Assembly (NCBI RefSeq): GCF_964340395.1
Contig: NC_135570.1
Span: 5,065,322 to 5,129,321 of the forward strand
Origin: Glandiceps talaboti
Taxonomy: Eukaryota > Hemichordata > Enteropneusta > Spengelidae
Reading direction: 5' to 3'
Length of the DNA stretch: 64,000 bases
The notes below the pieces were generated by a model, which saw only the letters and a program-made list of their open reading frames with translations, did no database searches and was not told the DNA's origin. This document shows positions 40,185 to 54,977 of this stretch, one piece after another (within the stretch, counting starts at the first letter, position 1; every line of letters begins with the position of its first letter). The position numbers and the translations under genes were made by a program.

Positions 40185-43100
40185 CCGCTGTGTATTATAG
40201 TTTGGCTACCTAACTGCGACATTAATTCGGTGGGAAGACCTTATGAGTATTGAAACTTTTAATTAGTATCTGAAAATCAAACATAAAATGTCAAATGCAT
40301 ATTCGTTCTGTCGTTCACACAAAACGTTTTCTTCAAAAGACTAATAAAATCAAGATGTGAAAAAATATGTTAAGTGCTTACGGTCAAGTTACTTCAAAAT
40401 ATCAAATACAAATTAGTTTCCATCGATCCCTAAAGTGTGCAAAAAATATCTCTAATTGTCACATCGCTAGATTAATAGTTTGTTTTGTTAACCCTGTACC
40501 AACCCGTCAAGACGCGACGAGGAGAAAGTGAGTGCCGCGTTGTTTCACAGCGAGGCAAGCAGTCAGGTCACACATGGAACTGATAAAATGGGATTACCCT
40601 CGATGGATACAGTAGCCCTGATGCTGGAATGTTAATGATATATTTGTGTTAGAATTAAGCAAATAAAGCTGAGGAGTTCGCAGACTGTTTATGTCGACGT
40701 ACTGAGCTAATAATTGCTCGTAGTGATAAAGCAACATTAGATAGTTAGCGATACTGGGCAAACAGACCTCTTTTATTACGTATCGGTATCATTTGGCGAT
40801 CCCCACTACATAAATATTATTGTGACCCGCCAAGTATTAAACATGATGCTAGAGATTTATTCGAGTAGACGGGTTGTGGTCACGCACCGAGGCGATCACT
40901 GATGTAAGTGAGAACGAAGAATCGTTCCAATTCTGATGGTGTAATGTCACTCGCCTTCCCTTCTCGTAAATATATATATATATCTCTTGGTTTATCCGTT
41001 CTTCAAATGATTATGTTCCGTTTCAATTTTATAATCAATGGTCGAGACATTCAAATAGTTCCGTTTGCCTTGCAGCCAGACAACTTCCTTTTCGAAGCCC
41101 ATGAAAAAAGTTACTTGTGACATGCTTTCGAAATGAAAGTTATGTCAAGATCTCTAAAGTTGAGATGATAAATAGTGACCTCAGGTGCACTCTCTTTCCG
41201 GCTTAAGCAAAACAAAAGAAAGATATGAAAGGGGGAAAGGGGAGAGAAAGAAATAACAGACAAACAATCAATTATGCGGTATTGTTAATGTAAACGATTC
41301 CTTCCTGCCCGTATGAACTTTTACTATACTGCTTGAACTCTAAGGCACTTGAGGTTTCCAAACACGTGAGAAAAAAAGGAGGGAAAGTATTTTTGCGTGA
41401 TCTGATTTTCGGTCATCTGCCGCAAAAGGAGTTTTAGTTGCAGTGAAACCCAGAATATATAAGATGGTGAGAGTTCCATCTGTATACTCCTAGGTTCATT
41501 TCCAACACAAAGGCTACAATAACACAGTTAAGTTTAATTTTCTGTTAAGTTGTCGACACAATGTAGCACGTGTCACGACCAGTCGTGGTTTTGTAGCGCC
41601 AACAGCAGCCACGGTGCGTCGTTTTTACAATATGCACACGTCGGACACACGACTCTTTCAGAGAAGTCATCGGAAGAAAAGCGATGTAGCGATCGGATCA
41701 GCTTGAAGCAACGGTACTTTAATTACCAAACGAAGAAAAGAGTTAAATTTGTGATATTTCACATTTCGTAAATGTTACATAATTAATGTCCTCGAGTTCA
41801 AAGGTCATGTGAACTGACTCTGGTTAATAGCTGATGATGGTAAAACCAGTTTTGGCAATATTGAAGGCAAGTTTATCACCATGCACCTTAACTTCTCGAA
41901 ATAAGCATTGGACTATTAACTTTGAGAAGTTGCAGATGGCGCGAAGCTTCGATGAAATCCCATCGCTCTACCCCCACAGACGTTTAGTGGCAACTTTGCT
42001 TCATAAGTGTTTTAACATTTTCAATAACTGATCCCAAATCACTCGAATCAGTGTTTTTATCTCTCTTCAAATCGTACACAAAGGAAAGGAAGTGACATTG
42101 AGTTAAACCAGGGTGACTTCGGAAGAACGGCCAACAACCTAATGACAGACTGCCAAACGTCAGATGTACGCTCGACAATAAAACGCTTACAACATGAGAC
42201 ACACATTTTTTATGAAATTATTGCCCAAATTAATATTTTTATCATCTATAGTTTGATAACACTCCATACATGAATAGTTTTTCTGTAATTCCAGAGTAAA
42301 ATGGAGTTCAAATGTGCTAAAAAGTTAACGAAAAACAATTATTTTATTTAAAAAATTGGCACGCAATTGATTGATACTAAAAAGTTCGTTTATGCTTTAG
42401 CACCATGAAACAGAATATTTTTGGAGGCCAGCTGATAAACCATAGATATGAATAAATCTGATATTCTTTTCGTCATAATCGTACAGCTGACTTTACACAA
42501 ACGTCCACTTACAGAGGTAAAAAAAAGAAGATGTTGAAAATTTGACTAAAATAGTATAGTCGCCTTTCTCTGATAATGGCGTTGAAGATTTTATAACAAA
42601 TTCAAAAATGTGTTAATGTCGTTTCCAACAGCTATGCATAGAATCTTCTTAAAAAATACTGTTTTTTTCTTAATCAGCTGTAAGATCCTAATATGAATAT
42701 CTGAGTTTTCAAGTTAAACTTCAATTTTTTTTAAATACTGCCATTTCTGCTCAAAGAACAACGGTGGGAAAAGTGTTCTGTATAAGTGAATGTAATAATT
42801 TTGTTTACAGAAAGTCCAGTATATAAACGCCGTGACATCTTAATGAGGTGACACTTGGACGCGATATAATTTACGATTTAATCTAACAACAGCGCGAACT
42901 TGCATAATCATCCTAATGAATTAACATAATGAAGCGGCAGTTTGATATATGTACCCTCATTTGTTTAATCACGGGGACATAGCGTCTCTGATTTTCGTTG
43001 ATAGGACGATACAGTCTTAATTTTTGATGTATGGGGTTGCTTCGTTTATTACATTCGTCGCTACCAGTCCATGTCGGCGTGCGGATTCTCTTATTATGCA

Positions 43101-43450
43101 TGATCTACCAGTACCATAATTGGATATGACCTCTGACCTCGTTTCAATACCTTATCAAATTCTAAAAACATAAACCCGATATAAGCCATGTACATGTTTC
43201 AACTTCAATCAAGACAGACACAGAATAGAGTGGTTATAAACGGGAATTCAAATCGGTACTGTAGAAAATACTTAAATTAAATTACTATATATATTACATT
43301 TATTAGAGTCGCAATGAAGCGTATTGTGAGTATATTAACATGCTATTCAAAACACAGGGAAAGTTATATGCTAAAATATGGCGGATTCCAACAACTTAAT
43401 ATTGTGTTTCCCATACTTGTGGGTTTTTTGTGTACTTACAAATTAACATT

Positions 43451-43462
43451 CCCCCCCCCCCC
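43451..43462. repeat. Poly-C run
   Basis: Twelve C in a row, followed by CCCC after AT. Confidence 0.9.
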
Positions 43463-44361
43463 ATCCCCGGCCTAAAGAGGATTAACAATGGTCGAACTCA
43501 GTTTCTTAGATACCAAAGCAGCCTTTATTATGGTTTGGAGTAAGATTTTTAAAGACATACGCACAGTTAAGATTGTTGTTCGACTTAAAAACACAAAAGT
43601 CCTGCAAAATGTGGGTAACCATAACCTTGAGGGCTAATTTTAACAAAACAGTCGGAAATGTATTCAAAGCGTCGACAGATTTCAAATTTTACTGGCCAAC
43701 TCTTAAACACATCATTTGCATATTGGTGCTTGGTTCCAGACGAAGTTGTTTTTCGGTGTAAACACATTCTGGAACCTTACGGGCATGAAGTGATTGGTTG
43801 ACTACGTCGCGTGTTCCAGATACAACATATTAAGTTGTAAACACACAACACTAAATCTCACATTTTCATTGCGTGAACTGCATTTTGACTTTAACAGAAA
43901 AAACAACAACGCTAGGGTTAATTTTTAAATAAACATTAACCGACGTTAAAATATGTAGTCTGGTGTTAATTCTGACGTCAGAGCATGTAGTCAATTTCCG
44001 AATCATTCGAATCCAAACAAATAGCTAATACAACATTGAATAGAACTAGAAATACAGTGATAGATGTTCTATGAAGGACTGTTGTTTGTTGTTTATTGCT
44101 GTCGTCCAGTGGGTGCAGTTCAATTTTGGCGCGTTCTTCGAGGTTTAAGTTTAACTTAATGCGTTTTGAACATTCGCTACTGAGCTGCTGATAACTGAAA
44201 ACTTGATAAAATTTTCTCGGTCAAAAAAGTTGAAAAGATAAAGCTAACGTTTCGGGATTAACCAGCGACTTGAGTCTGAGTCTCGCACTTCAGAAAAGTG
44301 TTGGAAAGACATTGCCTATAACTGATGTAAAATATTCCAAATGATGGTGTAATCAAATTAT

Positions 44362-44537
44362 TCAAGGTCTTCTCGAGTATACGATGTTACAGTCACTCAA
44401 TTTGCAGTTAACTTGGTGGCAAATCTCTTCTGTAAACGAGAAGCCCTTGAAAAGACCATTGTCGTAAACCACAGCCTCTTTTACGGCACCGTCCAAGACG
44501 CACTTCATTTCGCAGTGTCGCGGAAGAAATAACAGCT
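44362..44537 (-). CDS. Possible terminal exon of a small cysteine-rich (VWC-like) protein
   Basis: After an acceptor with a pyrimidine stretch (CTTTTCTATTCTCGCAAACCAG) the frame reads LLFLPRHCEMKCVLDGAVKE, AVVYDNGLFKGFSFTEEICH, QVNCKLSDCNIVYSRRP, then TGA. The local base composition is more GC-rich than the surrounding intron. The spacing C-x3-C-x-x-DG ... C-x4-C-x4-C is like the secreted single von Willebrand C domain, where CxxDG is followed by a G-rich loop and paired cysteines. I found no upstream signal-peptide exon, so it could be part of a nested gene on the same strand as Pax, a relic, or chance. Confidence 0.25.
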
Positions 44538-47500
44538 CTGGTTTGCGAGAATAGAAAAGACCCACGTGTCTTGAAGTGATCCGAAGCTATTTTGAACTAA
44601 AAGAAATTTTACAAAACACTTCCATATTTGCTCATAGTCGTAGGGGAAAAATGCAACAATGGATTTTTGACAGTCAAATTTAATTATTCTGATATATATA
44701 TCAACTTGGTATAATCACTTCCCTTCTATAGATCACTTTTAGGGACAGAGGACAACGACTAACTCCGCCATCATCCACGATTTGAAAAAAATATCTACTT
44801 CTGTGTGTAGATGAGTATACCACACAGGCTAAATGGCATCATCGCATCATTCGTTTTAAAGTAACCAAGCGCGTTGTCACGTGTTTACCATTTGAACTGA
44901 CCGCTTTTAAACTCCATAAAAAACTTTCACCAAGAACAAGGACTGCCATCTTTATTTGGCAAAATGATCGTCTAATCATATACGCATGCGCATGTTAAAC
45001 CACCAGACTGACCAAAATTAAAAAAGATGTCCCCCTCGTTTAGAAGTAGAAGCTTTTGTTTTCAAGTGCCACATTCCCGAGTGGCTTTTTTTGTAACATT
45101 TTTCTCACTTTTCATTATTGTAAAATTCCACTGTCTCATTTAAGTGGACAGTGGGTGTAAAAAGTTATTCTTTTGAGTTTGTAAAACGCTGCTAAGTGTC
45201 ACAGCAGAGTTCGAGTTGGCCCATCCATAGTACGACTTATGGCCTGTTTTGACATGGGGTCACGGGGTCATCTCAACCACAATGGCCGTCAACATTCCCG
45301 ACATTCATAAACCTGGTACACGACTCCTTCCCTCTTTCAGCTATTGTTTTCTCCAACTGCTAAGTTTTTTATGAAAAGTGATATATCCTGAGTATGTTTT
45401 TCATTGACAATTTCGTCTAAATAGTCGTGTGTTTTTATACAAGAAAGTGACTTGGCGCTACAAGTTGTTTAGTGCAAAGTGATTCCCTCGAGACCATTAA
45501 ATTATCAAGGCGTGGAGGGAATGCGCTACAGAGAAGTACCTGGCACGTGAGTTATGACATTTCACTACTCTTTGGCATTCCATAGGCTACCGGTTACCAT
45601 AGCGACTAAAGTGGTTCACTTCACATCACATTTTGAAAAATAAGGATTTGGAAGTTATTGAGGTTTGGCTTGTTCCCTGTCACATAATCACCAAATTTCA
45701 GACGTCATCAGGCGTATCATATTTATTAAATATTTAAAATTACCCCAGAATTTGCATACAGCTGGAAGATATGACTTATAGTAGAAAAGAATACCTAGTC
45801 TGCAAACACTGGGTTGGATCGATCGACTACAATTATAGGGGAAGGATTATTGATATGAAAATACATTTACTGATTTCTCGAGTTATATATTTGTTATTGA
45901 AGGAAACGTTCCCAATTTTTGAACAGATAATTATGATGATAGAAGAAAGATCGCTAAAATATGGTCAAATCTTCATTTTTATGTTTACTCAACTTTGTTT
46001 TTGGCCGGCCAAACAGAGCACGCAACCTGAAAACAAATGACTGTGGACTCGGAAGCAGGTGATACAGTCGGCACAAACAACCTCAAAAGTAAGTGACCCC
46101 TTCAAAGTCAAACCAATATGGGGGCCGTCGGGCTTATTCTGTGCTTGTTTGATGGTTTCTTCCATAACACGAGGTGATTGTAGGCAATTTTTCACGGAAA
46201 CCGGAGCGGTAAAAGTATTAACTCGCAAATTTTTGAAAAAAAAGGAACACGCACTTAGCTTCAGTTTTGGATTCAAAATGGCTGCCAAACTCTAACTGTA
46301 GGGTATGCTTTTTTAAACAAAATGATGGACATCATATTTCCATTTTTTTGTTTCAACTGAACGAAACATAAGCTTTCAAATGGCAAAGTTCGAAAAAATA
46401 AGATCTGATGTACACTGTAGTTTGATTTTTGTTAAAATCGGTCCCTGAGGTGCATCGTCCCTTAACATGTTAATATTTTATCATGTCTGTGTATTTAAGT
46501 ACGTACAATTTTCTCGTGATTTATACAATCTATTCCTGAACAACCTCTTTCTCAGTCCTGGGCATATTTCCAGACAACAGAAACATAAATCTCATTGAAG
46601 CTATATTTGTTAATTCATGTACTGTCTGCCCAAATTCCCCCCGACGGGTGGTTGATTCTGTATTTGGAACCATAGACAATCAAATTCTTACGTTAGTGGG
46701 AAAGGTAGCTGAGAGTATTGAAAACCCAAATTGATTATTATAAACTGCCGGCGGGAACAGAGACGAATTAGCGCGAAATGAAATACAAGTAGGATTAATA
46801 GTCACATTGGAAGATCATGACAACTTGGTATATGTTGGACATCAGGCGATCTGTCGTATTTTAATGAAAGTTGTGTTATTGTCTTTTTGTTCTAAATCTG
46901 TAAAAGAAACAGGTAAGTGAGTCGCCTGCATACATAGTGATTATAGTGTAACTTAGTTTTCCTATTCTGCTGTACCTTCAAATGATTTGATTTTGGTGCA
47001 GTTGAACAAATATAATTAAGATTTGTTAATTTCAAAGAAAAATACATACAAAATGCTCTATTTTAGCTACAATATTGCTATAAACGTGAGCTGAAGTGAG
47101 AAACGTTGAGACGAAATTCAAAATGTTCTGTAGTGCATTCCTCCAATCTACCGTTAAATTGAGATAGTCAAATGTGTCTGAACCTTCATTGTCGTCAGAT
47201 ATTGGTTCGAGCATTCAAATTTATCTCAAAGTGCACCTACTTAGAAAATGGCGGGAAGTCCGGATCGATTGGCGCAGACGATCACGGAAAATGAGAACTG
47301 TGAATGACAGAAGTGGAGACACTGTTCCGTTTCACTAACCGGTCCCTCTCTGTGATAAAATGAAAATGTTTTCTAATATACTATCGCAAATTGCCATTTT
47401 TGCGGAGACTATTTAATTTGTGGATATATTCCGTGAACGACTAGGCCACATGTCAGAAATAGATGAAATTGTCGACAACTTCGCGCCCAATAAACCAACT

Positions 47501-48053
47501 GCCCCATGTATTATTTAGTGCAATACCAGCTATATATTACAAACTCAAAAGCGTCGCCAATCATCGTGACACATCCTTACCCGCACTCATTTTGTGAAAT
47601 TATTTTTACTTCGACTAATTAGCTCTTACTACACGCCCCTCAATCAAGAAGAAAAATGGCGCAATATACAACCATCAGTTGACAAGTTTACCGTTCCATG
47701 ATACTACACTTTGTAGGGCATCGTCTTACAGATAATATACAATGTAATAACACTGAAAACATGTTTCTTGATATTGTTCCATATGCTTCAAACAAGACTC
47801 GACATTTTGTTTTCTGTTAGTAGCTTATTCTTTCTAAAAAAACAAAAAAACAAAACAACCGAGTAATCAGAGTGGCATTTCTTTTCTACGAGAATTAATT
47901 ATTTAGCATAGCAACAAATGACGAGAGCTTTCTAAATTTGACAAAGCTATATGCGTTTTAATCAGAGAATGTATACACCCAAACTATAAACATGTTTTCT
48001 TTATTTTTACACTCACAATAATTTTATAAACATGTTTCCTTAATTTTTACTTT

Positions 48054-48098
48054 TTTTATTTATTTATTTGTTCATTTATTTATTTATTTATTTATTAC
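48054..48098. repeat. (ATTT)n microsatellite
   Basis: Imperfect TTTA units. Directly before it, a roughly 40-bp phrase containing AAACATGTTTyCTTwATTTT occurs twice in tandem (about 47988-48050). Confidence 0.9.
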
Positions 48099-49481
48099 TT
48101 TTTTTTTCGTTTTACACAACATAAAACCCCATGCATGTTATATTACGATTGTGTGTGCTTATGTCACTGCCTTGACACCATTTCTGTTTTAATACGCAAA
48201 AGAATTTAAAAATTCATCTTTGTTTATAAAAATATGCGAAGTGGGGAAAATGGCGGACACATAGCATCAAACAAGCGGTATAGGCAGGTGTAGTCCTTCG
48301 ACAGTAATAGCAAGTCCACACTCGCTTGTTTAATATATGACTGTGTGGAGACGAGGCAATCCCAAAGCTAATACCATTAAGGTTATTAAAAAGACTCCGC
48401 CGCAACATTTAATAATAATAAGATTGAGGGGAAATAATTTTTACACTTAAGCTAATTGTTACACTGGGTGAAAAGGGTGCAGTAATAGATTACCGGGTGT
48501 CGATAGATATGGCCGTCCCACGGCAAACATAATACGAAGTGGTGTCATTAAACTTATTATCGTCACCCCATTGATAGTGGAACCACCAGTCATTACTGGA
48601 TTGTCTCTTCTACTTTAGTGCAATAAAGTGAATTAAATTAACTTGCCAGTATGTTGTATTATACACAGTGTCCAGCTTATTTTATTGCAATTTTCATGAG
48701 ACTACGTTAGGTATATCAACCTGCGTTTTAATACGTGTCGTTTTACAAGTACTAACCCTACATCATGATACATGAAATGAACTCGGCGCGCTCACTTTTA
48801 TCTGAGCGGCAAGCTTTGATAGACTTGCGCCAAATTCACCTTTAAAGAGGTTGGATACGAATCTGTACTTATTTGGAGTGTTTCATTTTTTACGAAGAAT
48901 AGGTCTTATTTTGGTTCATAGTAAATGCAAACCAATTGTCCATGCTCAAACGGACAGGAGAATTGAAGTATTAGGTATCCGACTGGGTATCATGTAATGA
49001 AATATTTATTTCACTGAAATGAAGGCCGAGAGAGCATTGATATGTGAACCCTCTGATAAACTTTCTTTTTCATAAAGGACAACAATGATAGACCAACATA
49101 TAAGACAAATTATACTCTTTGTGGTTGAGAGAATGTGTGGTTCTTAAGACCGGTCTACGCCTGTTGTTAGCTTCTTAAAATCCTATGTTGTTGACAGTTA
49201 TTTCAACTTTCCAAACGCTTTGTTCTTGTTGATGTCTTTCGTTGTTTTGTTACCGCCAAATTGTTTATGACCTCGGAAACACTGTCTGCCATTATTGGTT
49301 AGGTTACCACTCATACTGTTGGTAGTGAAAGTGTACTGGTCCATCGGTCCAGGGTCGATCTACTGCGAACCAATTGGCATTGTATTTGGTAATTTTTCTG
49401 AATTCTAAGTCAAAACATGGGACTTTCTTTCAACCATTCCTACCATCTATATCACAAAGATAAAGAACTATCAGCATTTTT

Positions 49482-49482
49482 C

Positions 49483-49517
<35 letters not shown>

Positions 49518-49522
49518 CGAAG

Positions 49523-49556
<34 letters not shown>

Positions 49557-49557
49557 A
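49482..49557. repeat. (CAA)n microsatellite
   Basis: About 24 CAA units interrupted once by CGAAGA. The Asn-rich open frame across it is not a gene. Confidence 0.95.
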
Positions 49558-51245
49558 CTCGTTGACAACCAAAGCCACGAGCAACCGTGGTTCAAACATC
49601 ACGATAACAAAACGTCATGATGTAACACCGCATTTCAAATATCAATTACTGTAATTATCACTAATCACATTAAACTCGTTCAATAGCGGTCTATATGTGT
49701 CAATTTGCTTTGACAACTAACCAACAAGTGCTCGGCTTAATCTACTTCAGAAACATGAACTTGGCAAAATATGTTTTAATTCACTCTCAAACCGAGAAAA
49801 TTAAATCCAGTCTGTATAATTCATATTGTTAATTTGTCCTAAATAAATAAACAAAATTACAGTTTTACAATGTCAGATAATTACATTCTTGCAACTTAAC
49901 CAACGGGGTATATCCAGCAGAATTAGAGGCTGGAAAAACTTGGAAGTTTAATTTTTTTGCATCTTAGCTTGAGTCGTAGTCTTCTAAAGCAAACTTAAAA
50001 GAACGACCATCTTATCTTTACGCTATGAATCATGGAAAGTCCAGTTTCTAGTGTTTTTATGAAAAACTTCCAAAAATTGTCTTGCCTGGTTACAGTGGGA
50101 AAGTAAACTGACTAGGGGATGTGGTAACATTGACACATACAGGACTCGGATAGAAGTTTGAACATTGTAGAACATTGTATGAGGTATTTTTCAGGTAAGG
50201 TACAGCATTAATCAAGTTCTCTAGCTCAAGGCAAATTGTTACTGGTGAAATTTTTACGAGTTGTCTACTGATAGACGGAGAAGACATACGTAGAGAAGAT
50301 TTTGATACAATTACTTTGAGTACAGCTAACAGGGCTGGTTTAGCTAAGAAACATGGTAATTCTTACTGCGTAATTAAATGGAGAACATTTCGACAAAGAA
50401 CAAGAAATAAAACATGTCACTGAAACAAACGTCTATCGAACGTAAAGTGTAAATGCCGCACACAGTCGGAATACAGAGAATTGTATCCGTCAAGTTGACT
50501 TTCGAAAAACTAGTTCTAATCTTTAAAACAAAGCCATAATTCCGATAGCGTTGTATCTGTTCAATTATCTTACAAAGTGACAATTTTTCCATCGCGGAAT
50601 TAGCTGTGTTTGATAAGGGGTGAGTATATTCCACAAACACACGATATAACAGGGTATTCAGACACATTTGCTGTCCAAAAAATAATGCGTTTTCTGGCGT
50701 TTAGGTTTTCTTTGAAAGAGAGGAAGTGCATCAAGCATACATCTTGTAAGATGTTTATTTTCATCAGTGAAATATGTGGATTAATTACTTCCGTATATTA
50801 GTACTTAAACTGCAGAGAGCGTGTTTTTGTGTCAAAAACAATGTACTACCACTAGCTTACAAAGGCCCGTGAATTTTTAAACCGTTTTTCGATGTCATAT
50901 TACACTACGTCTGGCCGTTAGGTATACCGTACCACCAACTCACCTGCAACAGCAATCCCCGCCTGGAGATCATTTTCTCATCGACAATGCATTAACTATT
51001 GTGAAATATTTAAAAGGCGCTTTTGAATTTTTGATCGGAGCCGTTTGTTGTAATTTTGGGGAGTAGTATAACATAATTGCCCGACAGCGTCAGTTTCTTG
51101 TTCCGAAACCAAACTAAGAAGCTGATTAGGTGAAGGATTCAGCCATATTATTTGTTTTCACCATCTAACTTCTTAGACATGAGTTGTTGGATTCTTTTAC
51201 ACGAACTTTGCAGAAAATCGTAAATTGAACAAATTAATAGATATA

Positions 51246-51300
51246 TTTGTCTAGAACCAAACTTAAACAAGGACGGCGAAAACTAAATTAATCGCGCTAT
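51246..51300. mobile_element. Possible diverged MITE end
   Basis: AAACTTAAACAAGGACGGCG followed by AAAACTAA closely resembles the inner left end of the 10068-10358 copy (AAACTGAAACAAGGTCGACG). The rest cannot be followed, so this is a fragment at best. Confidence 0.3.
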
Positions 51301-54300
51301 TGTCATTTTTTTTAAAACTGTAAAGTTGATGAAAACTTGTAAGTCATAAAATCCTTGACGAGTCATCGAGTCAGGTCAAATTCACACATTTAAGCCTAAC
51401 ATCAGCGTATAACTTAATGTTATTGAACTTTCGACTTTGTATCAATGTCGGTAGATTTCAAGTAGTTTGTAAGCCATGCATCTCGGCAAGGACAACTGTA
51501 AGTTTGGTGTTATTTCTAATAACAAAGCTAAGGAGGACACACTTAATTTATGAATTCAACGAAGAGACAACTCATATTAAGCTGTGTCCACATCCAAATC
51601 TCCCAATCCAAAAAAAATTCAACGATAAAATATACCATTTTCAACACAGTGAAAAATATGTGTTAGATATGTCTAATTTAAAGAAGAAAATAGACGTGTA
51701 TTTTTGTTCTTTTGTTTCGCTGCATAAGCTGACTTCTCCGTTTCAACTCCCCCTAGCAGTTGCGCTAAATCTTGTAGGAGGTATTCACCAGATAAGGGCT
51801 TCTATCTGTCTTGTATCAGTTTACCGGTGTCCTCTCATCAGTCGCGGTATTAAATATTTATCGACCAAGCTACAACTTCTCCTTCCAGCGTTTGGAATGA
51901 TCATGTCATATTTAAATAAATGATTACCTCTGGAACAATGAGATCACCTCAAGATATAAGCTTTCCCGGTCCCCTATTCCCATGTGATCGTCTTGTCACT
52001 CAGACGGAACGTCAGCGATTAACAAACTTTAACTTTGCGGAAATTAGACTTTTTTGCGCAATTTTAGCTGAGTCTTGTAATGTGGTCTAACCTGAAATAC
52101 TTTCCATGTTTTACACGACAGAAGAAGTTTACTCGGTGAAAATGGAACGCCCACCCCGAGCGTCTATAAGAACCGCGGAGCCGTCATCCTTTCAAAATAA
52201 GACTAGAACGCACCGCCAGTAATCTCGTAATAGCAGAAACACAATTATACACACCCTTGGGATTGTCAGCAATTATGCAGTTGAACAAATAAAACGCTTT
52301 TCATCGTCTTTTAAGATGGACATTTCATGAAAATATCAGTTTGGCTACACTAAACTTAAGAGTTTCAAAACACACGGCTGTTTTCTTCCAGAATATATAA
52401 GTCCATTTGCCGGCTAACTTTGTTGTATCTGCTTTTCTTCGTCGTGAAGTGCTCAACCTTAGAAATATACTCATGTAAAGGAGTGCATGAACAAAATGTT
52501 TAATGAAAGGTTCAATAAATTCATTTATATGAAAATAAAGTTATTAAAAATCCAGCTTAAAAAAATCTGAAGATTTCTCTATCGGTATAGGCAATTCGTG
52601 CATTGATATTTTGGTATTAGCAGGTTGCGTCTTGTGCTTTGTCTTCCCATGGAGGTATTCCTTCGTGCCTCCATGTTCTTCCTATCGACTCCCTCTACTC
52701 CGAATTGAGAAGTTGACATACTCCAGTTGAGAGAAAAGATACGCCAGATCCATTATCCGGATATTAACTTTTCATCATGTTGTCAAATGTCCCGGTTCAC
52801 ATAATTAGAAAGTGTAGAATGTACCACAATTGGTTTTGGTCTTATGTACCTGTATTTACAAGTTATGGGTTTTAGTGGTTGTACTCCCACCATGGGGTAG
52901 CCTGCAACGATGCGTTACAAATCGGTTAAGCCGCGACTTACTGACTAAACATAGTCAGTTTGTTCAGAACTAGAATTTCTTTTGAGCGCATTTTTATTTC
53001 CTTTGTCAGTTATTTGCAGACTAAACAAGGTCTTTTTCACTAATCCACTTACAATTCTACGCACAATTATTATCATTTTAATTACTCCCTGACCTTGGCG
53101 GGACCACACTACCATCATGCGCCGATAGAAGTGTCCATAACCCGTGTCATTCGTTCCGAGCCGATCGAGATGCTCGAAAGGAAGGGTATCCACTAACGGT
53201 AGTAATGGTCGACTTCTTATGGATAAGACGTTTTTCCGCCTAAGGGAAACTCTACGTCAAGTTGCGACAATGTCTGTGTTGGTTCGGTTTAGAAATAGAG
53301 ACGTAATCCTTAAAAATAACGTAGTCGGTACTAATACTCGGTTTTCTTCTTCCTTTGTTGTACAAATGGAGAAGTGAGACGGAAACCTGATATCGTTGAT
53401 TTGAAGAAAATATCCCTTATTTGCATCGATATCTACTTAAGTTTATCGCTGTTGAGTTGTTGTTGCGAAGCTGACGAACAAAGGGTTTATCTGTGGATGT
53501 CGAACTCCAAAATGGTATAATTTTCCAGTAGTACTATTTGTGTGAAGGTCCGGCTAGCAACAAAACGCTTCGAGTTTGCGTAGCGGTGTGGATGAAAGAG
53601 TCTCCAGTAACCTGTATCCAATTAATCGAATCCTGTCAAAACCATCGTTAAAACAACACTAAAACACTGATCCCAAACCCTGCTTATCTGGACAGGAGGA
53701 ATTGCGAATTTCCTAATTTCAGCGACAATTATGACTATCTCATTTCATACTGAAATTGTGTCTACCACAGCGCACATTACTAGACACTTTTTGTTGAAAG
53801 TAATAAAATAAAAAAAAAAAGCTTTCAAGTATTCGTTCCTAAATAACTTACTAGTAATATCTCCTCTTTCCAATGTCTTCAAAACATTACACCTGTAACA
53901 CATACTAACACTTGGGAACGCGACAGGGTTCATTACGGTAACCTTGTAGCTGACGATACTCTCGTACCACTCGCAGATTTGGCGATATCATATCCGTAAT
54001 AAATGACGATCTTTCTATTCAGCAAGTATAGCTTACGTACACATTATGACTTTTGTTTCTTATTTTGGCAAAACTTTAGTAGTGAGTGTGTGTAAAGCGA
54101 GCATTGGATTTGAGAATGGCAAAATCTGAAAGTCTTGGTATAACTCCCTCTAGCTTTCTTCGAAGGAAAGTTTATGGGTAGGCCCGACATTTCAAATGTT
54201 AATAATAACTTTGAATACATGATATTCCAACGGATTTAAGTGCATTGATTTGAGAACAGCTATTTACGCGGAGATAAAATGATATACAGACAACCATTCG

Positions 54301-54678
54301 ATAAATTATCTCACTGCATGCAAATCTTCTTGAAAGAATTTAATAAATATCTGTTATTTCTTGATATATGTGTTGAAGAAACAAATTCAGACAATGTAGT
54401 GGACGTTTCTAAGCACTTGATAGGTAACCTAGGCAACTGGTTGTAAACTAAAGTGGACTCGACACAATTGCCATGAAATATGTAGTGAATTATTTTGTGG
54501 TATTTTAATATGACCATTGACTGGTAAGGCACTGAGTCGTACGATGTTCACTATAACATGAATTCAAACGAACTGAAGTCATTCTTATGTATATCTACAT
54601 ACAAAGTAAGTGTACATACGTATGGTTGTGCATGTACAAAGACAGAGAGCCAGACAGAGAGAGAGACACACACAGAGA

Positions 54679-54977
54679 CATACATACATACATACATACA
54701 TACATACATACATACATACATACATACATACATACATACATACATACATACATACATACATACATACATACATACATACATACATACACACACACACATA
54801 CATAATACATACATACATACATACATACATACATACATACATACATACATACATACATACATACATACATACATACATACATACATACATACATACATAC
54901 ATACATACATACATACATACATACATACATACATACATACATACATACATACATACATACATACATACATACATACA
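54679..54977. repeat. (TACA)n microsatellite
   Basis: About 300 bases of TACA units interrupted by a short CA run and an AATA slip near 54786-54807. It is the same motif as the 5277 repeat in the opposite orientation. Confidence 0.98.

Noticed and set aside
45989-46460. Possible SINE-like or exon-like block (ATTCAAAATGGCTGCC and a GGTCCCTGAGG tail)
   Set aside because: Looks like a dispersed repeat, but I see no second copy in the window and no RNA polymerase III boxes that I can support.
49417-49620. Poly-Asn open frame
   Set aside because: Translation of the CAA microsatellite with no conserved flanks.
51417-51923. 168-codon plus-strand open frame, the longest non-repeat one outside Pax
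   Set aside because: No recognisable domain, no clear start context, composition like the surrounding AT-rich intron. Probably chance.
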